A DNA stretch of 64,000 nucleotides, from NCBI GenBank assembly GCA_017534885.1, contig JAFXVR010000020.1:1-64000 (forward strand), read 5' to 3'. The translations under genes and the position numbers were made by a program. Positions 15,911 through 24,428 of the stretch are shown piece after piece; positions within the stretch are counted from its first letter, which is position 1; every line of letters begins with the position of its first letter. Source of the stretch: Clostridia bacterium. Its GTDB lineage: Bacteria > Bacillota > Clostridia > Christensenellales > Aristaeellaceae. Under the pieces are notes generated by a model. The model was not told the origin of the DNA. It made no database searches and was given only the letters and a program-made list of their open reading frames with translations.

Positions 15911-17347
15911 ATGACACTCATCCATTCAGCTGAAATGCAGCGCGAGCTGGCCTTCTGGGGCATTCCCGGCGCGGCGCTGGCCGTCTGCGGCCCGGAAGGC
16001 GTGCGCTTCAGCGGAGCCTGGGGCCTGCGGGACATCGGGCGAGCCCTGCCCATGACCCCGAACAGCCTCTGCGGCATCGCCTCCTGTTCCAAGTCCTTCA
16101 CCGCCTTTGTGCTGCAAAGCCTCGCGGAGGAGGGCAGGGTCAGCCTGGACGCCCCGATCCGCAGCTTTTCGGACGATTTCCGCCTGATGGATCCGCTGGC
16201 GGTGAATGTCACCCTGCGCGACCTGCTCTACCACCGCACGGGCGTGGCCGGGCACGACGGCCTCTGGCCCAATCCCGGCTGGACGCGGAAGGAGTATTTG
16301 CTGGCTATCCGCCATCTGGCCCCCAACCAGCCCTTCCGCTATGTGAGCCAGTACAGCAATGTGATGTACAACGCCTTAGGCGCGCTGGCCGAGGAAGTCA
16401 GCGGGGAGAGCTGGGAACAGCTGGTCACCAGCCGGATCTTTGAGCCCCTGGGCATGAAGCGCAGCCTGCTGAGCGCGGCCCTTCAGGCGGAAGGCCCCGA
16501 CCACGCCGTGGGCACTTTCGCGCCGGAGCGCACCGATCCGCCCCAGCCCATGGAGCCCTGGGAGATGGACGTGGGCGGGCCGGCGGCGGGAGTCGTCTCC
16601 TCCGCCATGGACATGACCCGCTGGCTGAGGATGTACCTGAACGGCGGCGTCTTTGAGGGACAGCGTCTGCTGTCAGCCGAAGGGATCGCCGAGATCCTCC
16701 GGCCCGTGGCGCGCATGTCAGCTTTCTCCTGGGACGAGCCTGAAATGCCCGCCCACGCCTGGTACGGCATGGCCTGGAAGACCGTCTTCTACCGCGGCCG
16801 CCCCCTGCACTACCACTTCGGGGAGATCGAGGGCTACTCCTCCTGCCAGCTGCTGCGCCCCTGCGACGGCCTGGGCATGATGCTGGTGTGCAACCGCCAC
16901 ACGGTGCCCTCCGCCTTCCCCATGTCCGTGCTGCTGACGGTTCTTGACCGGCTGACGGGCGAGGCGGAGGCAAACTGGTTTGACCGGCTGAGGCCCACCG
17001 GGCTGGAGCCCAAGTCCGCCTATGCCTGGTACAGGGAAGTGCCCTTGCCTGACCCGCCCGCGGACGCCGTGGCCGACCCCGCGGCCTGCGCCGGAACCTA
17101 CGCCCATCCCGGCTACGGTCCCCTGAAAGTGACGGAGGCAGACGGCCGGCTCACCCTGCACTGGAAGAAGTGGCTTCTGCCCCTGACGCCCTGCGGAAGT
17201 CTGTTCCGGGTGGAGGGGCTGAAGGAGGATACCCTGTATCTGACCCTGCCCGTGACCTTCCGGGGAAGCGGAAGAGCCAGCACCATGGAGATCCCCCTGG
17301 AGCCCACCGTTGCGCCCATCGTGTTTGAGCGGGAGGCGGAGGCATGA
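15911..17347 (+). CDS. Serine hydrolase of the beta-lactamase (class C / penicillin-binding) family
   Basis: The 478-residue protein has the SxxK motif (Ser58-Cys-Ser-Lys61 in GIASCSKSF) and the Tyr147-Ser-Asn motif (SQYSNVMYNALG). A third motif is probably the HFGEIEGYSS segment. An extra C-terminal beta domain of about 120 residues follows (AGTYAHPGYGPLKV). Family members are D-amino-acid peptidases, esterases or class C beta-lactamases. The absence of a signal peptide favours a cytoplasmic peptidase/esterase role over cell-wall work or resistance. The ATG at 15911 has CGGAGG 4 nt upstream. The stop overlaps the topB start (ATGA). Confidence 0.85.
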   Translation: MTLIHSAEMQRELAFWGIPGAALAVCGPEGVRFSGAWGLRDIGRALPMTPNSLCGIASCSKSFTAFVLQSLAEEGRVSLDAPIRSFSDDFRLMDPLAVNVTLRDLLYHRTGVAGHDGLWPNPGWTRKEYLLAIRHLAPNQPFRYVSQYSNVMYNALGALAEEVSGESWEQLVTSRIFEPLGMKRSLLSAALQAEGPDHAVGTFAPERTDPPQPMEPWEMDVGGPAAGVVSSAMDMTRWLRMYLNGGVFEGQRLLSAEGIAEILRPVARMSAFSWDEPEMPAHAWYGMAWKTVFYRGRPLHYHFGEIEGYSSCQLLRPCDGLGMMLVCNRHTVPSAFPMSVLLTVLDRLTGEAEANWFDRLRPTGLEPKSAYAWYREVPLPDPPADAVADPAACAGTYAHPGYGPLKVTEADGRLTLHWKKWLLPLTPCGSLFRVEGLKEDTLYLTLPVTFRGSGRASTMEIPLEPTVAPIVFEREAEA

Positions 17348-19515
17348 GCCAGACGGTTGTATTGGCGGAAAAGCCCAGCGTGGGCCGGGACATCGCCAGG
17401 GTGCTGGGCGCGAGGACATCGGGCGACGGCTGCCTGACGGGCAACGGCTATGTAGTGACCTGGGCCATCGGCCACCTGGTAACCCTCCAGGAGCCGGACG
17501 AGCTGGACGAGAAGTACAAGCGCTGGAGCTTTGACACCCTGCCCATCCTGCCGGAGCGCATTCCGCTGAAGGTCATCCGGCAGACGAAGGATCAGTACCA
17601 GAAGGTCAAGGCCCTGCTCAACGCGCCGGAGACTGACCGGGTGATCTGCGCCACCGACGCGGGCCGGGAGGGCGAGCTGATCTTCCGCTACATCTATACC
17701 ATGGCGAAGTGCGCCAAGCCCGTCGACCGGCTCTGGATCAGCTCCATGACCGAGGAGGCCATCGCCGAGGGTTTCCGGCACATCCGCCCGGGTTCGGATT
17801 ACGATGGCCTGTACCGCAGCGCCCGCTGCCGCTCCGAGGCGGACTGGCTGGTGGGCATGAACGCCTCCCGGGCCTTCACCCTGCGCTATAACGCGCTGCT
17901 GACCGTGGGCCGGGTACAGACGCCCACTTTAGCCCTGCTGGTGAGGCGGCGGGAGGAGATCGAGCGCTTTGTGCCCGAGAGCTACGCGACCCTGACGGCG
18001 GACTTCGGCGACTACAGGGGGCTGTGGTTCTCGGACAAGTGCAATCCGGACACCCACCTCAAAACCGCCGGGGAGGCCCGCGCCATCGCCGCGCAGGTGC
18101 AGGGCAGGCCCGCGGCGGTGCGCTCCGCCGACACCCAGCGCAAGCAGGAGCTGCCGCCCCAGCTTTACGACCTGACCAGCCTCCAGCGGGACGCCAACCG
18201 CCTGCTGGGCTTCACGGCGGACAAGACCCTCAAGATCGCCCAGAGCCTGTATGAGAAGCACAAGGCCCTGACCTATCCCCGCACGGACAGCCGCTATCTG
18301 CCGCCGGACATGATTCCCAAGGCGGCGGAAACCCTGCGTCTGCTGCCGGAGGACTATCAGGCCTATGTGCCGGGCACCATGAAGGACGGCAAGCTGAACG
18401 TCAGCCGCCGCACGGTGGACGCCAGCAAGGTCAGCGACCACCACGCCCTGATCCCCACCGCCCGCAGGCCCAATCTGCAGGCCATGAGCGAGGACGAGCG
18501 CCAGCTATACGATCTGGTGGCCAGGCGGCTGCTCCAGGCCTTTCATCCGCCCTATGTGTACGATGCCACCCGCGTGGTCACCGTGTCGGAGGGGCACACC
18601 TTCCGCAGCGACGGCCAGGCGGTCATCAGCCCGGGCTGGCGCGCTGTGCCGGCTCTGGCCAATCCTCCCAAGAGCCGCGGCAAGCGGGCCGAGGAGCCCC
18701 AAGCCCTGCCTGTCCTACGCCCCGGCGATCAGCGCACGGTCAAAAAGACCGCCGTCAAGGAGGATCAGACCAAGCCGCCCCAGCCCCACACCGACGCCTC
18801 CCTCCTGGGCGCCATGGAGAACGCGGGCAGGGAGCTGGACGACGAGGAGCTGGCCCAACAGATGAAGGGCAGCGGCATCGGCACGCCGGCCACCCGGGCG
18901 GCCATCATCGAGCGGCTGATTCAGGTGGGCTACGCCAGGCGCATGGGCAAGAGCCTCCATGCCACCGACAAGGGCGTGCAGCTCATTCACCTGATGCCCG
19001 CCGAGCTCACCAGCGCTGAGATGACCGGCCGCTGGGAGCTGGCCCTGCACAAAATGGCCGCCGGCGAGCAGGATCCGGAGCGCTTCATGGAGGGCATCCG
19101 CCGCTTCTCTGCCTACCTGGTGGACTATGCCCGCACCTGCGACAAGACCGCTGATTTCGACCCGGAGGAAGGCCGGGGCAAGGGCCGGGGCAGGCGAACG
19201 GCATCAAAAACCGTGAAAGGCCTGACCTGCCCCCTCTGTGGCAAGGGCAGGGTGCGGGAGAGCGATCCCGCCTTCGGCTGCACGGAGAAGGGCTGCCCTT
19301 TCACCCTGTGGAAGGACTGCCTGACCCGGGGCGGCGGCCCGGTGCTGAATGAAAAGCTGCTGACCCTCCTGCTGGAGAAGAAAACGCTGCAGGGCTCCAC
19401 CGGCGTGATCCGCCTGACTCCGACCCAGATCACCTTCACCCCGCTGAACCGGGATACGCCCTCCGTGCAGCGGGATCTCGCCTATCAGAAAGCCGCCAAT
19501 CAGAAAGGAAAATGA
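17344..19515 (+). CDS. topB: DNA topoisomerase III
   Basis: This type IA topoisomerase of 723 residues relaxes and decatenates DNA through a 5'-phosphotyrosyl intermediate. The N-terminal TOPRIM domain has VLAEKPSVGRDIARVLG and the TDAGREGELIFR metal motif. The active tyrosine is in KALTYPRTDSRYL (about Tyr311). A single C-terminal zinc ribbon (CPLCGKG...CTEKGCPF) is present, as in Firmicutes TopB. It overlaps the serine hydrolase by 4 nt and is one nucleotide from rqcH. Replication-associated TopB outside mobile elements is common in this group, and nothing here suggests an ICE copy. Confidence 0.95.
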   Translation: MSQTVVLAEKPSVGRDIARVLGARTSGDGCLTGNGYVVTWAIGHLVTLQEPDELDEKYKRWSFDTLPILPERIPLKVIRQTKDQYQKVKALLNAPETDRVICATDAGREGELIFRYIYTMAKCAKPVDRLWISSMTEEAIAEGFRHIRPGSDYDGLYRSARCRSEADWLVGMNASRAFTLRYNALLTVGRVQTPTLALLVRRREEIERFVPESYATLTADFGDYRGLWFSDKCNPDTHLKTAGEARAIAAQVQGRPAAVRSADTQRKQELPPQLYDLTSLQRDANRLLGFTADKTLKIAQSLYEKHKALTYPRTDSRYLPPDMIPKAAETLRLLPEDYQAYVPGTMKDGKLNVSRRTVDASKVSDHHALIPTARRPNLQAMSEDERQLYDLVARRLLQAFHPPYVYDATRVVTVSEGHTFRSDGQAVISPGWRAVPALANPPKSRGKRAEEPQALPVLRPGDQRTVKKTAVKEDQTKPPQPHTDASLLGAMENAGRELDDEELAQQMKGSGIGTPATRAAIIERLIQVGYARRMGKSLHATDKGVQLIHLMPAELTSAEMTGRWELALHKMAAGEQDPERFMEGIRRFSAYLVDYARTCDKTADFDPEEGRGKGRGRRTASKTVKGLTCPLCGKGRVRESDPAFGCTEKGCPFTLWKDCLTRGGGPVLNEKLLTLLLEKKTLQGSTGVIRLTPTQITFTPLNRDTPSVQRDLAYQKAANQKGK

Positions 19516-19516
19516 C

Positions 19517-21277
19517 ATGCCACTGGACGGAATGACCTTGGGCTTTGCGGCGCGGGAGCTGAACAGCCTGCTCGGGGGCGGCCGGGTGGACCGCATCTCC
19601 CAGCCGGAGAAGGACACCGTGGTGCTGCTGATCCGCGCCGGGAACGAAAACCGCCGCCTGCTGCTCTGCGCCTCCCCCAACAATGCCCGGGCGCACCTGA
19701 CGCGCCTGACCTTCCCCAATCCGCTGGAGCCGCCTGTTTTCTGCATGCTCCTGCGCAAGCAGCTGCTGGGGGCGCGGGTGCAGGCGGTGACCCAGGTGGG
19801 CGGCGACCGGGTGCTGCACGTGGATTTTGAAGCCGTGGACGAGCTGGGCGACCACGTTCTCCGCCGCCTGGTGCTGGAGGTCATGGGCCGCCACTCCAAC
19901 CTGATGCTGCTCAGCGGCGAGGAGCGGATCTTAGACGCGGCCCGGCACGTCAGCGCGGACATGAGCCGGGTGCGCCAGGTGCAGCCCGGCCTGCCCTACG
20001 CGCCGCCGCCCGCCCAGGACAAGCTGGATCCGGCGGATATCACCGCAGAAGCCCTGCAGGAAAGGCTGCGGGCCCAGGGCGAGATGCCGCTGAAGAATGC
20101 GCTCCAGTCCTGCGTGACCGGTCTGAGCGCCGCCACCGCCGCTGAGCTGGCCTTCCGCGTGCTGAACCCCGGAGAGACCCGTCCCGAGGATCTGGCCGAG
20201 GCCAGCCGCCGCCTTTCGACCTTCCTGCGATCGCTGCCCGAGCGCTTCGCCCCCTGCTATCTCCCGGACGGAGAGGGCGGCGCGGCGGACGTTTTCGCCT
20301 TCCCCTACCTGAGCCGCTCCCCCGCCGACCAGCGCCCCTCCCCCACCCTGTCCGAGGCGCTGGAGCGCTATTTCTCCGCCAGGGACGCCAAGGACCGCAT
20401 CAGCCAGAAGAGCGCCTCCATGCTGCATCTGCTCAAGGGCCAGGTGGAGCGCTGCGAGAAAAAGCTGGCCATGCAGTCCGAGGAGCTGGCCTCCGCCGAG
20501 CGCGCCGAGGAGTACCGCATCAAGGGAGAAATGCTCAACGCAAGCCTGTACCAGCTTCGCCGGGGCATGACGGAGGTCACCCTCCCCAACTTTTACGACC
20601 CCGAGGGCGGCACCCTGCTCATCACGCTGGACGAGCGCCTGAGCCCCGCTGAGAACGCCCAGCGGTACTTCAAGCGCTACCAGAAGGCCCGCTCCGCCCT
20701 GAAAACCGCCGCGGCCCAGCGGGAGAAGACCCTTGAGGAGCTGAATTACCTGGAAGGTCTGCTGCTGGACGTGGGCAAGTGCGTGGAGGAGAGCGAGCTG
20801 GAGGAGATCCGGGAGGAGCTGGCCCGAACAGGGTATATGAAGCGGGTGACCAGCCGGAAGGAGCGCCGCGCTCTGCCGCCCTCGAAGCCCCTGCGCTTTG
20901 TGTCCTCGGACGGCATCGAGATCCTCGTGGGCAAGAACGCCGTGCAGAACGAGCGCCTGACCCAGTCTGCCCGCCCCGATGAGACCTGGCTCCACGCCAA
21001 GGACATGCCCGGCAGCCACGTCATCATTCGCCGGGAGGGCGAGGTGCCGCTGACCACCCTGCGGGAAGCCGCCGTCCTGGCCGCCTGGTTTTCGAAGGGC
21101 CAGCGCTCGGCCAACGTGCCCATCGACTATACCCTCCGCCGCTATGTGAAAAAGCCCGGCGGCACCCCGCCCGGCTTCGTCATCTACACCCACCAGCACA
21201 CCGCCTTCATCACCGCCGGGGAGGCTGAGGTGAAGCGGATTGCCCGCCAGAGCGGGGCAGAGGAGGAAGGGCGCTGA
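19517..21277 (+). CDS. rqcH: Rqc2-homologue RqcH (NFACT family)
   Basis: The protein has 586 residues with the full NFACT layout: NFACT-N (LDGMTLGFAARELNSLLGGG with the VMGRHSNLMLL segment), a helix-hairpin-helix region, a long coiled coil (residues about 290-430) and NFACT-R (ETWLHAKDMPGSHVIIR). RqcH binds the 50S subunit carrying an obstructed nascent chain and recruits Ala-tRNA to add C-terminal alanine tails for degradation. It was formerly annotated as a fibronectin-binding protein. AGAAAGGA precedes the ATG at 19517. The ClpP protease gene that would degrade Ala-tailed products is in the same window, though not in the same operon. Confidence 0.92.
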   Translation: MPLDGMTLGFAARELNSLLGGGRVDRISQPEKDTVVLLIRAGNENRRLLLCASPNNARAHLTRLTFPNPLEPPVFCMLLRKQLLGARVQAVTQVGGDRVLHVDFEAVDELGDHVLRRLVLEVMGRHSNLMLLSGEERILDAARHVSADMSRVRQVQPGLPYAPPPAQDKLDPADITAEALQERLRAQGEMPLKNALQSCVTGLSAATAAELAFRVLNPGETRPEDLAEASRRLSTFLRSLPERFAPCYLPDGEGGAADVFAFPYLSRSPADQRPSPTLSEALERYFSARDAKDRISQKSASMLHLLKGQVERCEKKLAMQSEELASAERAEEYRIKGEMLNASLYQLRRGMTEVTLPNFYDPEGGTLLITLDERLSPAENAQRYFKRYQKARSALKTAAAQREKTLEELNYLEGLLLDVGKCVEESELEEIREELARTGYMKRVTSRKERRALPPSKPLRFVSSDGIEILVGKNAVQNERLTQSARPDETWLHAKDMPGSHVIIRREGEVPLTTLREAAVLAAWFSKGQRSANVPIDYTLRRYVKKPGGTPPGFVIYTHQHTAFITAGEAEVKRIARQSGAEEEGR

Positions 21278-21337
21278 GGATATCCCCCGGCGCCTTTCAG
21301 CTGCAGAAAAAGAAATTTCAAAAAGTTTGAAAAAGTC

Positions 21338-21366
21338 TGTAACGAAACCCGCATTTCCCCGTCTAA
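21338..21366 (+). promoter_or_regulatory. ECF-type autoregulatory promoter
   Basis: TGTAAC (21338-21343), a 16-nt spacer and CGTCTAA (21360-21366) match the AAC / CGTC pattern recognised by Firmicutes ECF sigma factors and not by the housekeeping sigma. It lies 33 nt before the sigma-factor gene, so positive autoregulation is likely. Confidence 0.65.
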
Positions 21367-21398
21367 CCAGTGAACAGCCGGAAAGGAGGTGATGATGT

Positions 21399-21890
21399 GT
21401 GAACCAGGACGCCTGCGAGAGAATGTACAACGCCTGCTACATGCGGGTATTCTCCTACGCGCTGACCCTGACCGGGGATCGGAGCCTGGCGGAGGAAGTC
21501 ACCCAGGAGACCTTCTTCCGGGCCTTCTCCAAGGCGGAGAGCTTCCGGAACCAGTCCGAGGAGGTCACCTGGCTCTGCGCCATCGCGAAGAATCTCGTGA
21601 CCGACGAGCGCCGCCGCCAGAGCCGGACCGAGCCGATCCCCGAGGAGGCCGCCGCGCCGGACAAGGATATCGAGCTGCAGACCTCAGACCGGGATCTCTC
21701 CTTCCGCATCCACCTGGCGCTGCACGCGCTGGAGGAGCCCTACCGGGAGATCTTCGAGCTCCGCGTCTTCGGTGAGCTCTCTTTCCGCGAGATCGGTACC
21801 ATCTTCGGGAAGACAGAGAACTGGGCGCGGGTCACGTATCATCGGGCCCGGCTGAAGCTGAAGGAAAGGATGGGTGAACATGAATACTGA
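21399..21890 (+). CDS. ECF-family RNA polymerase sigma factor
   Basis: The 163-residue protein has sigma region 2 (YALTLTGDRSLAEEVTQETF, the DxxLAEEVTQE box) and region 4 (YREIFELRVFGELSFREIGTIFG, helix-turn-helix) joined by an acidic linker. Like other ECF factors it lacks regions 1 and 3. The start is GTG at 21399 with AGGAGG 9 nt upstream. It overlaps the anti-sigma gene by 11 nt and is preceded by an ECF-type promoter. The cassette probably answers envelope stress, judging from its membrane anti-sigma and secreted DUF4097 partners. Confidence 0.93.
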   Translation: MNQDACERMYNACYMRVFSYALTLTGDRSLAEEVTQETFFRAFSKAESFRNQSEEVTWLCAIAKNLVTDERRRQSRTEPIPEEAAAPDKDIELQTSDRDLSFRIHLALHALEEPYREIFELRVFGELSFREIGTIFGKTENWARVTYHRARLKLKERMGEHEY

Positions 21891-22614
21891 TTGCAATGTC
21901 ATCCGGGATTTGCTCCCGCTTTATGCGGATGATGTGTGCAGCGACGCCAGCCGCCAGCTGGTGGAAGCGCACCTGCAGGACTGCCCCGACTGCGCTGCCG
22001 TGCTCAGGGGGCTGCAGGATCACCAGATGGAAACCGAGCTGAAGACCGAGCGGGACGATGTGATCCGCACCCAGGCCCGGCGCTTCCGCAACCGTTCCGC
22101 GGCGGCGGGCGCCATCGTGGCCGGCATCTTCGCCGTTCCCGTGCTGGTCTGCCTGATCGTCAACCTGGCCTCCGGCACAGCGCTGAGCTGGTTCTACATC
22201 GTGCTGGCCTCCATGCTGGTGCTGGCCTCCCTGACGGTCGTGCCCCTGATGGCCCCGGAAAACAAGCTGCTCTGGACCTTCTGCGCGTTCTGCGTCAGCC
22301 TGGTGATCCTGCTGGCCGTCTGCTGCATCTGCACCCACGGCAGCTGGTTCTGGATCGCGTCCAGCGCTTCCCTCTTCGGGCTCGGGCTGATCTTCCTGCC
22401 CTTTGTGGCCCGCGCCAAGCCGGTGAAGGCCTGGATCGGCTCCGCCAACAGCGCCCTCATGGTCGCCGCCGCCGACGTCATCCTGTTTGCGAATATGATG
22501 AACATGATCAGCCTGGGCAGCAAGGGCCCGGTGCTGGACATCCTGATGATCCTGCTCTGCGCCGCGGGCTTTGGCCTGCTGGCCGCCGTCATCCGTGTGA
22601 GAAAGGGGAACTGA
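21880..22614 (+). CDS. Zinc-finger transmembrane anti-sigma factor
   Basis: The protein has 244 residues. The cytoplasmic N-terminus carries the zf-HC2/ZAS motif His-x3-Cys-x2-Cys (VEAHLQDCPDCAAVL) that normally holds the cognate ECF sigma factor inactive. About six hydrophobic segments follow (from AAAGAIVAGIFAVPVLVCLI to LMILLCAAGFGLLAAV), so it is polytopic, unlike the single-pass RsiW type. There may be no large sensor domain outside the membrane. ATG 21880 is preferred to GTG 21874 because AAGGA lies 9 nt away. The next gene starts 3 nt after the stop. Confidence 0.85.
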   Translation: MNTDCNVIRDLLPLYADDVCSDASRQLVEAHLQDCPDCAAVLRGLQDHQMETELKTERDDVIRTQARRFRNRSAAAGAIVAGIFAVPVLVCLIVNLASGTALSWFYIVLASMLVLASLTVVPLMAPENKLLWTFCAFCVSLVILLAVCCICTHGSWFWIASSASLFGLGLIFLPFVARAKPVKAWIGSANSALMVAAADVILFANMMNMISLGSKGPVLDILMILLCAAGFGLLAAVIRVRKGN

Positions 22615-22617
22615 ATC

Positions 22618-23604
22618 ATGAAACGCTCTGCTCTGCTGACTCTTCTGCTGATCGTCTGTGTGGCCGTGCTGGCCATCTGCGCCCTGTTCATCTTTGGCAG
22701 CAGTCTGAAAATCACCTACGCCCACGCCAGCGAGTACACCGCCGGCGGTACCGTGCTGAACACCGTGCCTGAAGCCCTCGATGTCAACTGGCTGGACGGC
22801 AGCGTCACCATCGCTTACCACGCGGAAAACACCGTCGTCCTCAGCGAGACCTCCCCCAGGGACATTCCGGAGGACATGACCCTGCGCTGGTGGCTGGACG
22901 GCGCCACCCTGCGCGTGCAGTACGCCAAAAACAGCGTCTTCAAGCCCTTCACCAGCCTGAACAAGGCGCTGACCCTCACACTGCCCGAGGGCACCCGGCT
23001 GCGCAGCGCGGTCATTTCCGCCACCTCCGCCGACCTGATCGTCCCTGACCTGTGCGCGGAGAGCCTGAAGCTGGAGAGCACCTCCGGCGACGTCCGCGCC
23101 TCCGCCGAAACCGTGACCTTCACCGCCTCCTCCACCTCCGGCGACATCCAGGCCGCCCTGACCGGCGCGGAGAAAATCAGCGCCACGGCCACTTCCGGCA
23201 GCATCAGCCTGACCCAGGCCGGCCAGGCGGCAGAGATCAGCGCCAGCTCCACCTCCGGTTCTGTTTCCGTGCAGGCAGAGAACGCCGCGAGGCTCACCGC
23301 GGGAACGACCTCCGGCGCCATCTCCGCGGACGCTGAAACCGCCGGCAGCGTGAAGCTCTCCTCCACCAGCGGCAGGGTCGCGGTTCGCCTCGGCTCCTTC
23401 ACCGACATGAAGATCGACACCACCTCCGGCGACGTGGACGCCACCCTGCCCGCCGCCCCCGGCTACTCCGGCCAGATCACCACCACCAGCGGCGCCATCG
23501 AGTGCGCCCAGCCCCTGCAGAAGTCCGGCCAGACCTACACCTGCGGCGATGGCAGCGCCTCCATCGGCATCCACACCACCTCCGGCAGCGTGCGGATCCG
23601 GTAA
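22618..23604 (+). CDS. Membrane-anchored DUF4097 (toastrack) beta-repeat protein
   Basis: The 328-residue protein has an N-terminal signal/anchor helix (ALLTLLLIVCVAVLAICALF) and an extracytoplasmic right-handed beta repeat of the DUF4097 type. At least seven turns carry the S-T-S/T-S-G-D/S motif (LESTSGDVRA, SSTSGDIQA, TATSGSISL, SSTSGSVSV, and so on). Such toastrack proteins are frequent partners of envelope-stress regulators, including LiaFSR- and PspC-type modules, where they bind stress ligands or regulators. The third place in an ECF/anti-sigma operon fits a sensor or effector in the same response. Confidence 0.85.
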   Translation: MKRSALLTLLLIVCVAVLAICALFIFGSSLKITYAHASEYTAGGTVLNTVPEALDVNWLDGSVTIAYHAENTVVLSETSPRDIPEDMTLRWWLDGATLRVQYAKNSVFKPFTSLNKALTLTLPEGTRLRSAVISATSADLIVPDLCAESLKLESTSGDVRASAETVTFTASSTSGDIQAALTGAEKISATATSGSISLTQAGQAAEISASSTSGSVSVQAENAARLTAGTTSGAISADAETAGSVKLSSTSGRVAVRLGSFTDMKIDTTSGDVDATLPAAPGYSGQITTTSGAIECAQPLQKSGQTYTCGDGSASIGIHTTSGSVRIR

Positions 23605-23628
23605 AGTTCTGAAAAACCATATTCTCTC

Positions 23629-23653
23629 AAGGCGGTGCGGTTTGCGCCGTCTT
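23629..23653 (+). terminator. Candidate terminator after the ECF operon
   Basis: A ten-pair stem with two G-U pairs (23629-23638 with 23644-23653) and a 5-nt loop is followed by GATTTTGCTT. The T-tract is weak. It partly overlaps the -35 box of the purC promoter. Confidence 0.5.
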
Positions 23654-23680
23654 GATTTTGCTTGCGAAATCTGTTAAGAT
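23652..23680 (+). promoter_or_regulatory. Sigma-A-type promoter for purC
   Basis: TTGATT (23652-23657), 17 nt and TAAGAT (23675-23680) lie 31 nt upstream of the purC start. I see no purine riboswitch in the short leader. Confidence 0.55.
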
Positions 23681-23711
23681 AGCATCGTTTCACCGGGAAG
23701 GAGGCGAGGGG

Positions 23712-24428
23712 ATGCTGCAGACCGGCGAACTGATCCGGGAGGGCAAGACGAAGCGGGTCTACGCCACGGACGACCCGAATCTGGCGGTGCTCTATTTCAA
23801 GGACGAGGCCATGGCCTATCACGGACTGAAGCGCGGCCGCATTCTGGGCAAGGGCGAGGTCAACAACCAGGTGTGCCGCACGTTTTTTCAGCTGCTGACG
23901 GAAAACGGCATACCGAATCACTATGTGAGTCAGCTGGACAACCGGCAGAGCGTGATCCTGCGCTGCGATGTCATTCCGGTCAAGGTCAAGGTGCGCAACC
24001 GGGCGGCGGGCAACCTGGCCGAGCGGCTGGGGCTGAGTGAGGGCACGCCGCTGGATCCTCCGGTGGTCGAATTCCTGCTGAAGAACGCCTTATCGGACGA
24101 CGCGCTCATCAACATGACGCACATTCAGGCGCTGCGGCTGGCCACCCGGGAGGAGATGGACACCATCACGGACACCGCCCTGCGGGTCAACGAGATCATC
24201 TCCGCCTATATGGCCGAAATCGGCATCGAGCTGATCGACTTTGCGCTGGAGTTCGGCCGCTTTGAGGGCCGGATCCTGGTGGCGGACGAGATTTCCCCCG
24301 ACGTAGCCCGGTTCTGGGATCAGCGCACCGGCGAGCGGCTGGACATCGACCGCTTCCGCCGCGACCTGGGCGACTGCGAGCAGGCCTATCAGGAGCTGCT
24401 GCAGCGGATGATGGGGTTAGAGCAATGA
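23712..24428 (+). CDS. purC: Phosphoribosylaminoimidazole-succinocarboxamide synthase
   Basis: The 238-residue SAICAR synthetase condenses CAIR with aspartate using ATP in purine synthesis. The ATP-binding opening (ELIREGKTKRVYATDDP), the LKRGRILGKGEVNNQ segment, the RNRAAGNLAERLGL motif and the DFALEFGRFEGRILVADEIS metal/ATP region are intact, and the length is normal. The ATG at 23712 has AAGGAGG 8 nt upstream. It is separated from other pur genes, which are not in the window, and overlaps the next gene by 4 nt (ATGA). Confidence 0.95.
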   Translation: MLQTGELIREGKTKRVYATDDPNLAVLYFKDEAMAYHGLKRGRILGKGEVNNQVCRTFFQLLTENGIPNHYVSQLDNRQSVILRCDVIPVKVKVRNRAAGNLAERLGLSEGTPLDPPVVEFLLKNALSDDALINMTHIQALRLATREEMDTITDTALRVNEIISAYMAEIGIELIDFALEFGRFEGRILVADEISPDVARFWDQRTGERLDIDRFRRDLGDCEQAYQELLQRMMGLEQ

